The notes beneath the pieces were generated by a model. That model was not told the DNA's origin. It was given only the letters and a program-made list of their open reading frames with translations, and did not search any database. A stretch of 9,148 nucleotides of DNA, from assembly GCA_934177025.1 (NCBI GenBank), contig CAKPPA010000036.1, positions 1 to 9,148 on the forward strand, written 5' to 3'. The DNA comes from an uncultured Clostridia bacterium. GTDB taxonomy: Bacteria; Bacillota; Clostridia; Christensenellales; CAG-314. Made by a program: the position numbers and the translations under genes. Numbering within the stretch: position 1 is the first letter of the stretch; each line of letters begins with the position of its first letter. Of this stretch, positions 1-6,302 are shown piece after piece.

Positions 1-559
1 CCCTTAAGTAGTCGAAGCCGTACTCGTTGTTCGTGCCGTACGTAATGTCGCATCGGTAGGCTTGTTGCTTTTGTTGCGGCTGCATGCCCGCCAAAATGAC
101 GCCGACTTCCAGCCCCAAAAACTTGTAGATTTTGCCCATCCACTCCGCATCGCGTTTTGCCAAGTAGTCGTTGACGGTTACGACGTGCACGCCCTTCCCC
201 GTCAATGCGTTTAAGTACGCCGGAAGCGTACAAACCAAGGTTTTTCCTTCGCCGGTGGACATTTCCGCAATCCTGCCCTGATGCAGTGCGATACCGCCGA
301 GAATTTGCACGTGGAAATGGCGCATGTTCAACACCCTGCCGCTTGCTTCGCGCACGGCGGCAAACGCATCCGGCAAAATGTCGTCCAGCGTTTCGCCTGC
401 GTTGAGCCGTTCCTTTAACATCGGCGTTACCGCTTTGAGTTCGTCATCCGTTTTTGCGGCGTACTCCTCCGCTTTCGCTTCCACGCGTGCGGCGATTTTT
501 TCCAACAGTTTTAGTTGCTTTGCATTTGCATTTCCGAACAAAGTCGAAAAAACTCCCAT
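1..559 (-). CDS. secA: Preprotein translocase ATPase SecA, N-terminal part (cut by left edge)
   Basis: SecA is the cytoplasmic motor ATPase that pushes preproteins through the SecYEG channel. Only the first 186 codons are present; the frame stays open to the window edge. Recognisable parts, in order: a helical N-terminus; the HFHVQILGG stretch at residues 81-89 (usually HFDVQ-GG); the Walker A segment EMSTGEGKT at 99-107, with Ser where many SecAs have Lys or Arg before TGEGKT; VNDYLAKRDAEWM at 129-141; and DITYGTNNEYGFDYLR at 171-186, highly characteristic of SecA. The ATG at 559-557 is preceded by AAGGAG, which is also the last two codons of comF, so translation is probably coupled. The stop of comF lies 2 bases upstream. 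It is the last visible gene of the metK-recD2-comF-secA unit. The fragment matches the SecA start well; whether the remainder is intact cannot be seen. Confidence 0.96.
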   Translation of the reverse strand, partial: MGVFSTLFGNANAKQLKLLEKIAARVEAKAEEYAAKTDDELKAVTPMLKERLNAGETLDDILPDAFAAVREASGRVLNMRHFHVQILGGIALHQGRIAEMSTGEGKTLVCTLPAYLNALTGKGVHVVTVNDYLAKRDAEWMGKIYKFLGLEVGVILAGMQPQQKQQAYRCDITYGTNNEYGFDYLR

Positions 560-561
560 AG

Positions 562-1317
562 TCACTCCTTATCGTTTTCAAAAGAAATTGCTTGTTTCAC
601 GGATGCAAGCGTTAAGGCGTACACCTCGTTTGCACCCGCCTTGCGCAAGGTTTTAGCACATTCGTGAATGGTGGCTCCCGTTGTTTTGACGTCGTCCACA
701 ATCAACACCTTTTTGCCGTAAAACGCTTGCTTGTTCGAAACGCGGAAGGCTCCTTTTAAATTATCCCTCCGTTCCGCACCGCTTAAACCTACCTGCGTGT
801 GCGTGTGCTTTTCCTTTTTTAAGTCCGTTTCGTTCCATTCTTTTCCGATTATAGCACAAAATTCCTTCGTCAACAACGCCGAAGGATGAAATCCGCGTTT
901 TTTCAACGAAATTTTCGTCATTGGGACAGGAACCGCCACGTCAAACTCGAAATCCGTTTGCGCGTAGGCATCCGCCAGCATTTGCGCAAAGGGTTTTGCC
1001 AAGTAGCGTTTGCCGTTAAATTTGTACTCGTAAATTAAGTCCTTTGCCGCCGCCTCGTAAATCAAGGCACTGCGCGCTTTGAAAAACGCGTACTCGGTGT
1101 TCATGCACCGCAGGCAAAAATCGCCCTTGCCCTCCACGTGACAGCCGCATTTTACGCACACTTTTCGATCGTTGAAGGGAAGTAAGCGAAAACAATCCTC
1201 GCACAAATCGTAGCGTTTCGATTCGGGCAATTCGCAACCGCACCGAATGCATTTGATATGCTCCGGAAACAACGCCGCCTTGACGCCCTTTTTCAGGCGT
1301 TTCCAAAAATTTTTCAC
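562..1317 (-). CDS. comF: ComF family protein (phosphoribosyltransferase-like, zinc-ribbon N-terminus)
   Basis: A 251-residue ComF/ComFC/GntX-family protein. The N-terminal part carries four CxxC pairs (C23/C26, C39/C42, C54/C57, C68/C71), expected to bind zinc. The C-terminal part is a type I phosphoribosyltransferase-like fold: VPVPMTKISLKKRGFHPS (129-146), THTQVGLSGAERRDNLKGAF (172-191), and the PRPP-binding loop VLIVDDVKTTGAT (204-216) with its two acidic residues intact. In Bacillus the relative ComFC supports DNA uptake during transformation; in many non-competent bacteria the role is unknown, so no enzymatic activity is claimed. The start is GTG at 1317-1315, whose GTGA overlaps the TGA stop of recD2. 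Its own ribosome binding site is weak (CACCCC just upstream), so translational coupling to recD2 is likely. Length is normal for the family. No hpf gene lies between it and secA, unlike in some Bacillus-type arrangements. Confidence 0.93.
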   Translation of the reverse strand: MKNFWKRLKKGVKAALFPEHIKCIRCGCELPESKRYDLCEDCFRLLPFNDRKVCVKCGCHVEGKGDFCLRCMNTEYAFFKARSALIYEAAAKDLIYEYKFNGKRYLAKPFAQMLADAYAQTDFEFDVAVPVPMTKISLKKRGFHPSALLTKEFCAIIGKEWNETDLKKEKHTHTQVGLSGAERRDNLKGAFRVSNKQAFYGKKVLIVDDVKTTGATIHECAKTLRKAGANEVYALTLASVKQAISFENDKE

Positions 1318-3554
1318 GGGGTGCCGAAAAGTATGCGGTACTTTTCCTCCTCCTCACTTAAAAACTCCGCAAGCATGGTGTTTCGCTCGGCGGTTTCGTG
1401 ATTTTTGACCATAATTGCCAAGCATTTTTTGCCGCCCACCAACACGACGACTTTTTTTGCACGCGTGACTGCCGTGTACAGTAGGTTTTTGTTTAAAATC
1501 GTCGGCGGGCCGCTGACGAGCGGAATCACCACCACGTCGAACTCGCTGCCTTGACTTTTGTGAATGGTAACGGCGTACGCCAAAATGAGATTGACTAAAT
1601 CCCCCTGCATGTAGTTGGCAACCCTGCCGTCCTCAAACGTGACTTGCACCAAACCTTCCGTGCGGTCGATGTTGGTGATGCAACCGATGTCGCCGTTAAA
1701 CACGCCCGTTCCGCATTCCACCAACATACCTTTTTCGTAACGCTCCCACTCCAATTCGTAGTCGTTGACGGTTTGCATAACTTTATCCTGAAACCGCAGG
1801 ATTCGCCCGCCGACGGAAACTTCCGGCTTCCGTTTGGACGGCGGATTGATGTTTTCCTGCAAAATGCGGTTTAAATTTTCCACCCCGCTGACGCCGGCTT
1901 TCAGCGGAGCCAGCACCTGAATGTCGTACGGCTTGACGCCCGTAAACTTCGGCAAACGTTCGCACACCATTTGGCGAACCGTTTCGGCGGTGGCCTCCGC
2001 ACTGTCGCGATACGTAACGAAAAAGTCCTTGCTGGAATTGTTGACGACAGGCATTTTGCCTTCGTTGATTTTATGCGCGTTTTCCACAATTAAACTATCC
2101 GCCGACTGCCGATAAATGTACGTCAGGCAAGTGACGGGAATCAGCCCACTACGAATGATGTCGGCAAGGACGTTCCCCACGCCGACGGACGGCAATTGAT
2201 CCTTGTCGCCCACCATAACGAGCCGACACCCGCGCCGCACCGCTTTTAACAGGCTGTTCATGACGTTGATGTCCACCATGCTTAACTCGTCCACCACAAT
2301 GGCGTCCGCGTTTAAGGGGTTAAACTCGTTGTACAAAAAATTGACTTTGCCGCCTGCCGGACTCATGCCGAGCAGGCGATGGATGGTTTTTGCTTCCTTG
2401 CCGACCGATTCGGAAAGGCGTTTGGAAGCACGCCCCGTCGGGGAGCAGTACTCCGCCTTGAACCCGAGCGTGTCGAAAATGTAGGAAATGCAACGAACGA
2501 TTGTCGTTTTGCCCGTCCCGGGGCCGCCCGTAATCACGCAAGCCCCGTTTTGCACGGCGGAACGAATGGCTTCCTTTTGATTTTCGTGTAGCGTAATTTG
2601 ATGAATGCGCCCGTACTCCTGCATTAAGGATTCCACGTCCGGCGAAACTTTCAGGGCTTCCGTTTTAATGCGGATGAGTTTTGCCGCAATCGAGCGTTCC
2701 GTTTGATAGTAGCGCGTGAGCGCCACGCACGTTGCCCCGTCCTTGTCGAACAGCGTAACTGCCGTTTCCAACTGCAACGAGGAAAGAACGTCGTCGAATT
2801 TTTGAGCGCAGGCGTTGACGTCGATACGCAACAGCCGCAACGTTTTTTCGAACAAGTCCTGCCGAAACACAAACGTGTTGCCCGTTTTTTCGCCGGCTTC
2901 CTTTAACGTGTAAACAATGCCGGCGCGAATTCGAAAAATACTGTCCTTTTCGATGCCCATGTTTTGGGCAATGCGATCCGCCGTCAAAAAGCCGACGCCG
3001 TCCACGTCGTCGATGAGCCGATACGGGTTTTCCGTTAAAAGTTTTTGCGTGTTTTCCTTGTAAACGTTGTAAATTTTGATGCTTAAATTGGTGGTTAACT
3101 GATAGCCCTGCAAAAACATAATTTGATTTTGCATTTTTTTCAGTTCCGCATAATCGTTGGAAATTTGAAGGGCTTTGCGTTCGGAAATGCCTTTGAGGCA
3201 AGTGAGGCGCATCGGATCCGTTTCCAAAATTTTTAAGGAATCCATGCCGAACATGGTGACGATGTTTTTTGCCGTTGCGGGGCCGACGCCCTTAATCAAG
3301 CCGCTTCCTAAATAGCGAATCACCCCTTCCTTGGTTTCCGGTACGGAAGGGGTAAATTTTTTAATTTGAAACTGTGTGCCGAATTTGCTGTGCACCGTAA
3401 AATTGCCTTCCAGCTCCACAGCTTCGCCGACGGAAAGGATCGGGAGATTGCCTACTGCGGTAATCTCCTCCCCGTTTGCTTCCAGCGTCAAAACGGTGTA
3501 GCCGTTTTCCTGATTGTAAAAAATAACGTTTGTTACGATGCCTTTTAATTGCAT
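1314..3554 (-). CDS. recD2: RecD2-type ATP-dependent DNA helicase (YrrC family)
   Basis: A 746-residue SF1B 5'-3' DNA helicase of the RecD2 family, the RecBC-independent form common in Firmicutes and Deinococcus, linked to DNA repair and replication-fork processing. Visible parts: an N-terminal OB-like region (1-70); helix-hairpin-helix segments around 81-131 (GSGLIKGVGPATAKNI) and 181-201 (DDVDGVGFLTADRIAQNMG); Walker A GGPGTGKTT at 343-351; Walker B VVDELSM at 420-426; motif III MVGDKDQLPSVGVG at 447-460; IYRQ at 480-483; AVTIHKSQGSEFD at 661-673; and motif VI LLYTAVTRAKK at 691-701. All core helicase motifs are intact and the length is typical. The ATG lies 2 bases after the metK stop; GGAAG inside the last metK codons, 7 bases upstream, serves as ribosome binding site. 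Position inside a SAM-controlled unit suggests cotranscription with metK; this is inferred from spacing. Confidence 0.96.
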   Translation of the reverse strand: MQLKGIVTNVIFYNQENGYTVLTLEANGEEITAVGNLPILSVGEAVELEGNFTVHSKFGTQFQIKKFTPSVPETKEGVIRYLGSGLIKGVGPATAKNIVTMFGMDSLKILETDPMRLTCLKGISERKALQISNDYAELKKMQNQIMFLQGYQLTTNLSIKIYNVYKENTQKLLTENPYRLIDDVDGVGFLTADRIAQNMGIEKDSIFRIRAGIVYTLKEAGEKTGNTFVFRQDLFEKTLRLLRIDVNACAQKFDDVLSSLQLETAVTLFDKDGATCVALTRYYQTERSIAAKLIRIKTEALKVSPDVESLMQEYGRIHQITLHENQKEAIRSAVQNGACVITGGPGTGKTTIVRCISYIFDTLGFKAEYCSPTGRASKRLSESVGKEAKTIHRLLGMSPAGGKVNFLYNEFNPLNADAIVVDELSMVDINVMNSLLKAVRRGCRLVMVGDKDQLPSVGVGNVLADIIRSGLIPVTCLTYIYRQSADSLIVENAHKINEGKMPVVNNSSKDFFVTYRDSAEATAETVRQMVCERLPKFTGVKPYDIQVLAPLKAGVSGVENLNRILQENINPPSKRKPEVSVGGRILRFQDKVMQTVNDYELEWERYEKGMLVECGTGVFNGDIGCITNIDRTEGLVQVTFEDGRVANYMQGDLVNLILAYAVTIHKSQGSEFDVVVIPLVSGPPTILNKNLLYTAVTRAKKVVVLVGGKKCLAIMVKNHETAERNTMLAEFLSEEEEKYRILFGTP

Positions 3555-3556
3555 GG

Positions 3557-4741
3557 TTATGCTTCCATTTCACGGCGGATTGCCTCCGCCATATCCGTTT
3601 TCTCCCACGAAAATTCTTCCCGACCGAAGTGCCCGTAAGCGGAAGTGCGACTGTAAATCGGTTTTTGCAAATCGAGCTTGTCGATAATGGCTTTTGGCCG
3701 TAAATCGAACAATTTTCGAATCATGTCCGTGATGCGTTCGTCGGAATATGCGGAAGTGCCGAACGTGTTGACGCAAAGCGACACGGGTTTTGCCACGCCG
3801 ATGGCGTAACTGACCTGCAGTTCGATTTTCCGTGCGACTCCCGCCGCCACGATGTTTTTACAAATATATCTTGCCATATAAGCGGCGCTTCTGTCAACTT
3901 TGGTAGGATCTTTTCCGCTGAAGGCTCCGCCGCCGTGCGGGCAGTACCCGCCGTACGTGTCGACAATAATTTTTCGTCCCGTCAGCCCACTGTCGCCCTG
4001 CGGCCCGCCGATGACGAATTTGCCCGTAGGGTTGACGAAAAATTTCGTGTTTTCATCCAGCAATTCCTGCGGGACAACGGCTTTTACGACCTTTTCCAAA
4101 ATATCCGCATAAATTTGCGCCTGCGACACTTCCGGCGCGTGCTGTGCCGAAATGACGATCGTATCCACCCGAATCGGTTTTCCGTTTTCGTACTCCACCG
4201 TCACTTGGCTTTTGCCGTCCGGACGGAGATAGTCCAAAATGCCTGCCTTGCGCACTTCCGCCAAGCGGTACGTAAGTTTGTGCGCCAACATAATCGGCAA
4301 TGGCATCAGTTCCTTCGTTTCGTCGCACGCGAAGCCGAACATCATGCCCTGATCCCCCGCGCCGAACCGATCCAGCTCGTCGCCGTAGTCCTTTTTAAAC
4401 TCGTCCGATTCGTCCACGCCTTGCGCAATGTCGCAGGACTGCTCGTCGATGGACGTCAAGATTGCACAAGTGGAAGCATCGAACCCGTATTTGGCGCGGG
4501 TGTAGCCGATTTCCTCCACCTTACGACGCACGACGGACGGGATGTCCACGTAGCAGGAGGTGGAAATTTCGCCCACCACCAAAATGAGCCCCGTTGCCGC
4601 AACCGTTTCGCACGCCACACGCGCATTCGGGTCCTCTTTTAAAATTTCGTCCAAAATTGCGTCGGAAATTTGATCGCACACCTTGTCCGGATGCCCTTCC
4701 GTAACGCTTTCCGACGTGAAAAACTTTCTTTCGTTTGCCAT
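3557..4741 (-). CDS. metK: S-adenosylmethionine synthetase
   Basis: MetK makes S-adenosylmethionine from methionine and ATP in the cytoplasm. The 394-residue product has the normal family length and its signatures: GHPDKVCDQISDAILD at 16-31 (His and Asp of the ATP/Mg site), GAGDQGMMFGFACDE at 127-141, and the P-loop-like GGGAFSGKDPTKVDRSAAY at 270-288. A Cys at 267 (GGYCPHGGG) stands where Ala is frequent. The C-terminal FDLRPKAIIDKLDL and RTSAYGHFGREEF blocks are also present. The ATG at 4741-4739 has a strong GGAGG site 7 bases upstream (plus-strand CCTCC at 4749-4753). It is the first gene of the unit and is directly downstream of a SAM-I riboswitch and its terminator, so its own product should switch it off. 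This regulatory pairing strongly supports the call. Confidence 0.98.
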   Translation of the reverse strand: MANERKFFTSESVTEGHPDKVCDQISDAILDEILKEDPNARVACETVAATGLILVVGEISTSCYVDIPSVVRRKVEEIGYTRAKYGFDASTCAILTSIDEQSCDIAQGVDESDEFKKDYGDELDRFGAGDQGMMFGFACDETKELMPLPIMLAHKLTYRLAEVRKAGILDYLRPDGKSQVTVEYENGKPIRVDTIVISAQHAPEVSQAQIYADILEKVVKAVVPQELLDENTKFFVNPTGKFVIGGPQGDSGLTGRKIIVDTYGGYCPHGGGAFSGKDPTKVDRSAAYMARYICKNIVAAGVARKIELQVSYAIGVAKPVSLCVNTFGTSAYSDERITDMIRKLFDLRPKAIIDKLDLQKPIYSRTSAYGHFGREEFSWEKTDMAEAIRREMEA

Positions 4742-4757
4742 AACACTCCCTCCGAAT

Positions 4758-4787
4758 AAAAAAAATCTTGTTCCGCTTCGAACAAGA
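4758..4787 (-). terminator. Riboswitch-controlled intrinsic terminator before metK
   Basis: On the minus strand an 8-base-pair stem (TCTTGTTC, 4787-4780, with GAACAAGA, 4773-4766) with a 6-base loop is followed by eight T (4765-4758). It ends 16 bases before the metK ATG, with the metK ribosome binding site after the T run. The 5' arm overlaps the antiterminator (4781-4791), so only one of the two hairpins can form at a time. Confidence 0.93.
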
Positions 4788-4819
4788 CAACACCTACTTT
4801 CGTATCAAGTTGCCCTATT
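4781..4819 (-). promoter_or_regulatory. Antiterminator hairpin of the SAM riboswitch
   Basis: The RNA segment AAUAGGGCAAC (4819-4809), which includes the 3' strand of aptamer helix P1 (4819-4813), can pair over 11 positions with GUUGUCUUGUU (4791-4781), allowing G-U pairs. The latter covers the 5' arm of the terminator. A small UAC-GAAA-GUA hairpin with a GNRA loop (4804-4795) sits in between. Pairing is read by eye; energies were not computed. With SAM bound, P1 keeps 4813-4819 and the terminator forms; without SAM, this hairpin forms and metK is transcribed. Confidence 0.8.
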
Positions 4820-4913
4820 TTTCAAAGCCAAAACTTTGCGGAATTTAGCACCTTTCCTTGCGGCGGTTGCTGTGCGTTCATCGGGTCCGTTCCCTCCCAC
4901 ACTCCTAATAGAG
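4813..4913 (-). promoter_or_regulatory. SAM-I (S-box) riboswitch aptamer upstream of metK
   Basis: The minus-strand leader carries the S-box core: GGAGGGAACGGACCCGATGA, then CAGCAACC, then GGTGCTAAATTCCGC. All four helices can be drawn. P1 pairs CUCUAUU (4913-4907) with AAUAGGG (4819-4813). P2 pairs GUGUG (4902-4898) with CGCAC (4876-4872), with an inner GGG/CCC (4894-4892 with 4885-4883). P3 pairs ACC with GGU and CC with GG around a GCAA loop (4867-4850). P4 pairs CAAAG with CUUUG (4838-4823). The family's pseudoknot is also possible: CGGA in the P2 loop (4889-4886) with UCCG in J3/4 (4842-4839), a base change on both sides relative to the common CUGG/CCAG. The RNA should bind S-adenosylmethionine and cause early termination. 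J3/4 has one more base than the usual form. Identification is firm. Confidence 0.95.
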
Positions 4914-4920
4914 TGCATTT

Positions 4921-4949
4921 ACTATATACCTAAATGAAAAGTTTGTAAA
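4921..4949 (-). promoter_or_regulatory. Sigma-A-type promoter of the metK unit
   Basis: Minus-strand TTTACA (4949-4944) and TATAGT (4926-4921) are separated by exactly 17 bases. The predicted start, about 7 bases further (near 4914), falls right at the 5' strand of riboswitch P1, as expected for an S-box leader. Confidence 0.85.
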
Positions 4950-5043
4950 GTTATTTTTTTCGAGTTCGTAAAATTTTTGGCGTTTGACGTAAAAAAGCAG
5001 TTTTTTCATGCGATAGCCCCTTGCTTCCTTAAGTTGCCGCCCG

Positions 5044-5066
5044 AAAAAAGGGAAGTAAAATTTCCC
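5044..5066 (-). terminator. Weak intrinsic terminator-like hairpin
   Basis: Minus-strand GGGAA (5066-5062) pairs with TTCCC (5054-5050) over a 7-base loop, followed by six T (5049-5044). The stem is only 5 base pairs and AT-containing, so function is uncertain; it may back up the stronger terminator at 5122-5151. Confidence 0.45.
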
Positions 5067-5073
5067 TCCTTTT

Positions 5074-5096
5074 AAAAAGGCTTGTTCCGCCAAGCC
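5074..5096 (-). terminator. Second intrinsic terminator-like hairpin
   Basis: Minus-strand GGCTTG (5096-5091) pairs perfectly with CAAGCC (5084-5079) over a GCGGAA loop and is followed by five T (5078-5074). It lies downstream of the main terminator and may catch readthrough before the metK promoter. Confidence 0.5.
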
Positions 5097-5121
5097 CCTA
5101 ACAACGTTGCGCATGCGGGAC

Positions 5122-5151
5122 AAAAAAACTCTCGCAAAAGCGAGAGTTTTT
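5122..5151 (-). terminator. Strong intrinsic terminator after the 5169-5885 gene (works in both directions by symmetry)
   Basis: A 12-base-pair perfect stem, AAAAACTCTCGC (5124-5135) with GCGAGAGTTTTT (5140-5151), has a 4-base loop. Read on the minus strand it ends in seven T (5128-5122) and lies 18 bases after the stop codon of the 238-residue gene. On the plus strand it also ends in five T. Confidence 0.92.
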
Positions 5152-5168
5152 GGGTTTACGCTACGAAA

Positions 5169-5885
5169 TTAAAAAATTCGTTTGCCCCAGCCGTCCGCCG
5201 TGGCAATGCTGTTTTCGTACACTTCCTCGATGTCGAACACGTACACCGGCCAGTTTTTCCAACGGTCGAAAAACGGCCTGCCGTTCATATCGTGCTGTGC
5301 GTTGACGAATTTTTGGTACAAGTCCATTTCGTCCTCCTTCATGCCGTAATGCCCGTGCATGGTGAGTTTTCCGCGCAATTCGTAAGTGATAATTGCCGGC
5401 GTGTAATAAATTAACGTTGCGTCCACCGGACCTTTGTTTACCACGTTGGTGTAGGTGTGTGCCACAACTTCGGCATCCCTATTGTGTTCGACGTTGAAAT
5501 GTTTTGCCATTTCAATGGAAATCAAACGCGTTTTGTCCACCTTGTGCTGATTTTCCGGAGCGTACTTCGTTTCGTACAACAACTCGTAGGCTTTTTTGTG
5601 ATACTCCGTGTTGTCCGCACCTTCCGACCAGTCGTAAGTTTTCATGTGCGCTATGTATTTTTCCAAAATTTCTTCCATATATTCCGGCTTCGGAACAAAA
5701 CCGAATCCTTTGATCGACGCATTGATGCCTGCATCACCCACCGTGATGACTGCCGGCGTATGCGTTAAGGACATTATAAGCATTTTGCTTTCGTCCGCTT
5801 GCGTGCCTTGCACACGCATTTTACTCATAGCGGTACGCGTGCCGTAAGCATAGTTGAAAAACTTCTCTCTTCCGTCTTGTTTCAT
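5169..5885 (-). CDS. Uncharacterised soluble protein, 238 residues
   Basis: I do not recognise this protein. The open frame reaches back to 6155, but the start is placed at ATG 5885-5883. This has a perfect AGGAGG 6 bases upstream (5892-5897), and a near-consensus promoter lies at 5971-5999 inside the longer frame. The upstream extension is also lysine/arginine-rich and of low complexity. The product begins MKQDGREKFFNYAYGTR, with no signal peptide and no membrane segment, so it is probably cytoplasmic. The middle is charged and helical (residues 68-113, rich in Glu, Lys, Tyr). The C-terminal half has alternating hydrophobic stretches suggesting beta strands (VDATLIYYTPAIITYELRG around 154-172; WPVYVFDIEEVYENS around 212-226). 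Tyr, His and Trp are frequent. Promoter, ribosome binding site and terminator make it a well-defined single-gene unit. A resemblance to FMN-binding split-barrel proteins was considered, but no diagnostic motif was found. Confidence 0.82.
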   Translation of the reverse strand: MKQDGREKFFNYAYGTRTAMSKMRVQGTQADESKMLIMSLTHTPAVITVGDAGINASIKGFGFVPKPEYMEEILEKYIAHMKTYDWSEGADNTEYHKKAYELLYETKYAPENQHKVDKTRLISIEMAKHFNVEHNRDAEVVAHTYTNVVNKGPVDATLIYYTPAIITYELRGKLTMHGHYGMKEDEMDLYQKFVNAQHDMNGRPFFDRWKNWPVYVFDIEEVYENSIATADGWGKRIF

Positions 5886-5891
5886 AAAAAT

Positions 5892-5897
5892 CCTCCT
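5892..5897 (-). promoter_or_regulatory. Ribosome binding site fixing the start of the 238-residue gene
   Basis: Minus-strand AGGAGG, a full match to the anti-Shine-Dalgarno core, stands 6 bases before ATG 5885-5883. No such site precedes the ATG of the longer frame at 6155. Confidence 0.9.
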
Positions 5898-5970
5898 GCC
5901 TTTTCGCCGCCCTGAGGCTTGTCGGCATTTTCCGAAAAAATCACCTTTTCCGAATTTCGTTACTTGCAAG

Positions 5971-5999
5971 ATTTTACCAAAGAAACCGCCCCGTGTCAA
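5971..5999 (-). promoter_or_regulatory. Near-consensus sigma-A promoter of the 238-residue gene
   Basis: Minus-strand TTGACA (5999-5994, perfect -35) and TAAAAT (5976-5971, one mismatch to TATAAT) have a 17-base spacer. The predicted start near 5964 leaves a leader of about 80 bases. The same hexamers and spacing recur at the transporter promoter (8698-8726). Confidence 0.88.
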
Positions 6000-6198
6000 T
6001 ACCCCTGTTTTCGGGAATTTACGGGCTTTTCCCCGTTTTGCGTTTTTACGACTTTCATTGCTTTCGTTTCCGTTGTTTTCGTTACGGCGTTTGTTGTAAA
6101 GGCTCGTCGGTATTGCGTTTTTTGTTCCGACGGTTTTCGCCGTTACTTTTTCCACGCACTTCGTCCGTTCGGCTTTGTTGTCGCGGAATGCGGCAAGG

Positions 6199-6223
6199 AA
6201 AAACGCCGCAAATTGCGGCGTTT
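6199..6223 (-). terminator. Intrinsic terminator after the RND transporter gene
   Basis: Minus-strand AAACGCCGC (6223-6215) pairs with GCGGCGTTT (6209-6201) over 9 GC-rich base pairs and a short AATTT-type loop. Three T of the arm plus two more give a T5 end. It lies about 80 bases after the transporter stop codon. Confidence 0.85.
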
Positions 6224-6302
6224 CGGTAAAATCAGGAATTCCTTATTTTCGTTTCCTTGTCGGTTGACGTACTTTCCCGTTTCGTCGCTTCGTTGTTGCT
6301 TG

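Larger units (their letters stand above)
4950..5121. other. Spacer between metK promoter and the 5169-5885 gene, with several hairpins
   Basis: No convincing gene. It contains two minus-strand hairpins with T runs (5044-5066 and 5074-5096). An AT-rich symmetric stretch (4991-5006, A6-GCAG-T6) is also present. CATGCG at 5007-5012 can pair with CGCATG at 5110-5115 and would enclose both hairpins in a three-way junction. A small minus ORF (34 codons from ATG 5009) runs through the metK promoter into the riboswitch and is unlikely to be real. A non-coding RNA is possible but no promoter was found for one. Confidence 0.5.
5886..6302. other. 417-base spacer between the 238-residue gene and the transporter gene
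   Basis: It holds, from right to left on the minus strand: the transporter's terminator (6199-6223), a stretch of about 200 bases (6000-6198) in which I see no gene or strong structure, the promoter of the 238-residue gene (5971-5999), an untranslated leader of about 80 bases, and its ribosome binding site (5892-5897). The 6000-6198 part is purine-rich on the minus strand, with loose AACGAAA/GGAAACGAAA-like reiteration. The perfect palindrome AGGAATTCCT lies at 6234-6243, without an evident role. Confidence 0.6.

Noticed and set aside
3935..4642. Long open frame (235 codons) on the plus strand opposite metK
   Set aside because: It is a shadow of the metK codon pattern: Arg/His/Phe/Val-rich, no ribosome binding site, no known motifs.
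4944..4989. Possible plus-strand promoter (TAAAAT at 4969-4974, TTGACG at 4984-4989) for a small RNA ending at 5151
   Set aside because: No -35 at proper spacing from TAAAAT, and no -10 after TTGACG; evidence too weak.
4905..5123. 72-codon minus frame with TTG start, or its 34-codon ATG version from 5009
   Set aside because: It passes through hairpins, the metK promoter and into riboswitch P1. An AGGGG before ATG 5009 is suggestive, but translation there would conflict with the well-supported regulatory elements.
5886..6155. In-frame 90-residue basic N-terminal extension of the 238-residue protein
   Set aside because: It contains a near-consensus promoter (5971-5999), is low-complexity and Lys/Arg/Asn-rich, and lacks a ribosome binding site. 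The internal ATG at 5885 has a perfect AGGAGG.
6234..6243. Perfect palindrome AGGAATTCCT between the transporter stop and its terminator
   Set aside because: Only 10 bases, single copy, and in a transcribed tail; not enough to call an operator or attachment site.
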